Positions 6,207-7,314 of a stretch of 7,314 nt of DNA are shown here, piece after piece. The position numbers and the translations under genes were made by a program. Source of the stretch: Patescibacteria group bacterium (GTDB lineage Bacteria; Patescibacteriota; Minisyncoccia; Phycocordibacterales; Phycocordibacteraceae); NCBI GenBank assembly GCA_018823385.1, contig JAHJIK010000057.1:1-7314 (forward strand). The letters are read 5' to 3'. The notes under the pieces are model-generated. The model was not told where the DNA came from. It saw only the letters and a list, made by a program, of their open reading frames with translations, and made no database searches. Position 1 is the first letter of the stretch. Each line of letters starts with the position of its first letter.

Positions 6207-6617
6207 ATGGAGTACCAAGTTCCTCAGTTCATCGAAGTTGAAGACAAGATCTTCGGACCTCTCACTCTTAAGCAGTTTATTTTTCTTGCAGGTGGGGTAG
6301 GGCTTTGTGTTGTTCTTGTTCTCTACCTCCCACTTATTATCGGTATTGCACTCGCTCTTCCTGTTGGGGCGCTCACCTTTGCACTCGCTTTCTATAAAGT
6401 AAACAATAAGAGTTTCCTCGAAATTGCTGAGGCTGCCTTTAACTACATGCTTGGTGGACGTATGTACCTTTGGAAGAAGGACACTACCATTTCGAAGACA
6501 CTCACGAAAGCCGATCCAATTAAAGAAGAGCCTGCACGCGAGAAACTTGGACTTTCTAGCAGCAAGTTGCGCGATCTCGCATGGTCACTAGACATTAAGG
6601 ATCAACAGTCTCAATAA
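6207..6617 (+). CDS. PrgI-family small membrane protein (T4SS, VirB3-like position)
   Basis: The 136-residue product opens with MEYQVPQFIEVEDKIFGPLT, matching the start pattern of PrgI-family proteins (Pfam PrgI), which sit just ahead of VirB4 ATPases in Gram-positive and CPR secretion clusters and are thought to fill the VirB3 place. Two adjacent hydrophobic helices span about 22-42 and 44-63 with only a proline-containing turn between them. The FYKVNNKSFLEIAEAAFNYMLGGRMYLWKK stretch that follows is the typical post-helix segment, given here by key residues 62-91. The C-terminal SKLRDLAWSLDI block (119-130) also looks conserved in CPR homologues. I chose ATG 6207 rather than the in-frame TTG at 6183, because the -10 promoter element lies between them and the family begins at this Met. 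The stop TAA is two bases before the next start. Confidence 0.9.
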   Translation: MEYQVPQFIEVEDKIFGPLTLKQFIFLAGGVGLCVVLVLYLPLIIGIALALPVGALTFALAFYKVNNKSFLEIAEAAFNYMLGGRMYLWKKDTTISKTLTKADPIKEEPAREKLGLSSSKLRDLAWSLDIKDQQSQ

Positions 6618-6619
6618 AT

Positions 6620-7252
6620 ATGGCACCGACTAAAGCAACCCAATCCTTTGTTCCTGTAAAAGAAGTGCGTAGTGGCGTTGTAATCCTTAAGGATGGCGGG
6701 TACCGTGGGGTATTGATGTGCTCCTCAGTTAACTTTGCCCTTAAGTCCGAAAACGAGCAGCGCGCAATTATCGGAGGCTTTCAAACCTTTTTAAATACGC
6801 TCGATTTCTCTGTTGAGATTGTGGTGCACTCCAGAAAAATGGATATTCGTCCGTATTTGTCCTTGCTACAAGAGCGGGCAGGGGAGCAGAAGACTGAACT
6901 TATGCGCATTCAGTTGCGTGAATATATGGCCTTCATTCGTAACTTTATTGAGGGCTCAGACATTATGACCAAGCTCTTCTACGTAGTGGTCCCATACACT
7001 CCAGGACTCGCGTCTACTGTGCGCCCTGACCTTCCCTTTATGCCAAGCCAAGGAAAGAAAGATACAAATACTGGCGAGGGTGCGTTCGAAGAGCATCGTG
7101 TACAGCTTGAACAGCGTATGGCACTAGCATCTTCAAGCCTTCAGGCGTGTGGTGTTCGTGCAGTACCTCTTGGAACAGAGGAAATTATTGAGCTTCTATA
7201 TCGTTCCTTTAACCTTGGTGATCAGGAAAACCCTATCCACCTCACAAACTAA
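6620..7252 (+). CDS. Stand-alone VirB4 N-terminal (TraC-like) domain protein
   Basis: This 210-residue cytoplasmic protein resembles the N-terminal domain of VirB4/TraC-type T4SS ATPases and ends before any ATPase motif: there is no Walker A (GxxxxGKS/T) or Walker B. Supporting features are the opening VPVKEVRSGVVILKDG, the beta segments GVLMCSSVNFAL (30-41) and FSVEIVVHSRKMDIRPYL (63-80), a helical charged section (84-112), LFYVVVPYTP (119-128), and the closing TEEIIELLYRSFNL (186-199), which is typical of the end of this domain. In many CPR and Gram-positive systems this part is a separate gene preceding the ATPase, and that is what the order suggests here. It begins two bases after the PrgI-type gene ends and is followed after five bases by another ATG, so translation is probably coupled. 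It would be expected to dock the ATPase to the PrgI/VirB6 membrane parts (inference from the family). Confidence 0.85.
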   Translation: MAPTKATQSFVPVKEVRSGVVILKDGGYRGVLMCSSVNFALKSENEQRAIIGGFQTFLNTLDFSVEIVVHSRKMDIRPYLSLLQERAGEQKTELMRIQLREYMAFIRNFIEGSDIMTKLFYVVVPYTPGLASTVRPDLPFMPSQGKKDTNTGEGAFEEHRVQLEQRMALASSSLQACGVRAVPLGTEEIIELLYRSFNLGDQENPIHLTN

Positions 7253-7257
7253 CAGTT

Positions 7258-7314
7258 ATGGCACTACTTGATTTCCTAGGTAAGAAGAAAGATGAGGGTG
7301 AAACACAGATTGCA
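7258..7314 (+). CDS. Start of next gene, probably VirB4-type ATPase (3' end outside window)
   Basis: Nineteen codons are visible from ATG 7258, reading MALLDFLGKKKDEGETQIA. The short hydrophobic start followed by a lysine cluster resembles the N-termini of VirB4 ATPases in CPR clusters, and the position directly after a PrgI-type gene and a split VirB4 N-terminal domain makes the ATPase the expected neighbour. Nothing catalytic is visible in this stretch, so the identity rests on context. The open frame itself is clear. Confidence 0.6.
   Translation, partial: MALLDFLGKKKDEGETQIA

Noticed and set aside
1..7314. CRISPR array, tRNA/rRNA genes, insertion sequence ends or attachment sites
   Set aside because: No spaced direct repeats, cloverleaf-like segments, transposase frames or long terminal inverted repeats were found on either strand by eye.

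Overview
The window looks like a chromosomal piece of a Candidate Phyla Radiation (Patescibacteria/Parcubacteria-type) bacterium. This is inferred from protein style, not from a marker-gene phylogeny. The order rsmA, exported hypotheticals, VirB6-like protein, Pro-rich protein, small PrgI-type protein, stand-alone VirB4 N-terminal domain and next ORF resembles the type IV secretion/pilus-like clusters common in that group. The proteins also carry motifs I associate with it: a C-terminal DPYREP tail, a WINSGFEGSPAF block and a LAWSLDI tail. All genes are on the + strand, the standard genetic code fits, and no stretch over 300 bases lacks a gene.

Layout: (1) 1-576, the 3' two-thirds of rsmA (16S rRNA dimethyladenosine transferase). 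(2) 577-626, a short spacer with a 9-bp direct repeat, a hairpin and an extended -10 promoter. (3) 627-1658, a membrane-anchored or exported protein with one DxDxDG calcium-binding-type motif. (4) 1660-3108, a signal-peptide protein of unknown function with a late coiled coil. (5) 3113-5454, a VirB6/TrbL-like polytopic membrane protein with a six-cysteine N-terminal exported domain, a cytoplasmic coiled coil and a Gly/His tail. It is broken into two overlapping frames by an apparent one-base deletion at about 4153. (6) 5461-6165, a soluble Pro-rich protein. (7) 6166-6206, a spacer with a probable promoter placed so that the mRNA would be leaderless or nearly so. (8) 6207-6617, a PrgI-family two-helix membrane protein. 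(9) 6620-7252, a VirB4 N-terminal (TraC-like) domain without an ATPase. (10) 7258-7314, the first 19 codons of the next gene, by context probably the VirB4 ATPase.

Taken together, genes 3 to 10 look like the membrane channel, exported accessory parts and energising module of a T4SS-like apparatus. No relaxase, pilin or coupling ATPase is visible here, so conjugation, DNA uptake, effector export and surface attachment cannot be told apart. The intact genes end in TAG or TAA, their starts are all ATGG, and none has a convincing Shine-Dalgarno sequence.
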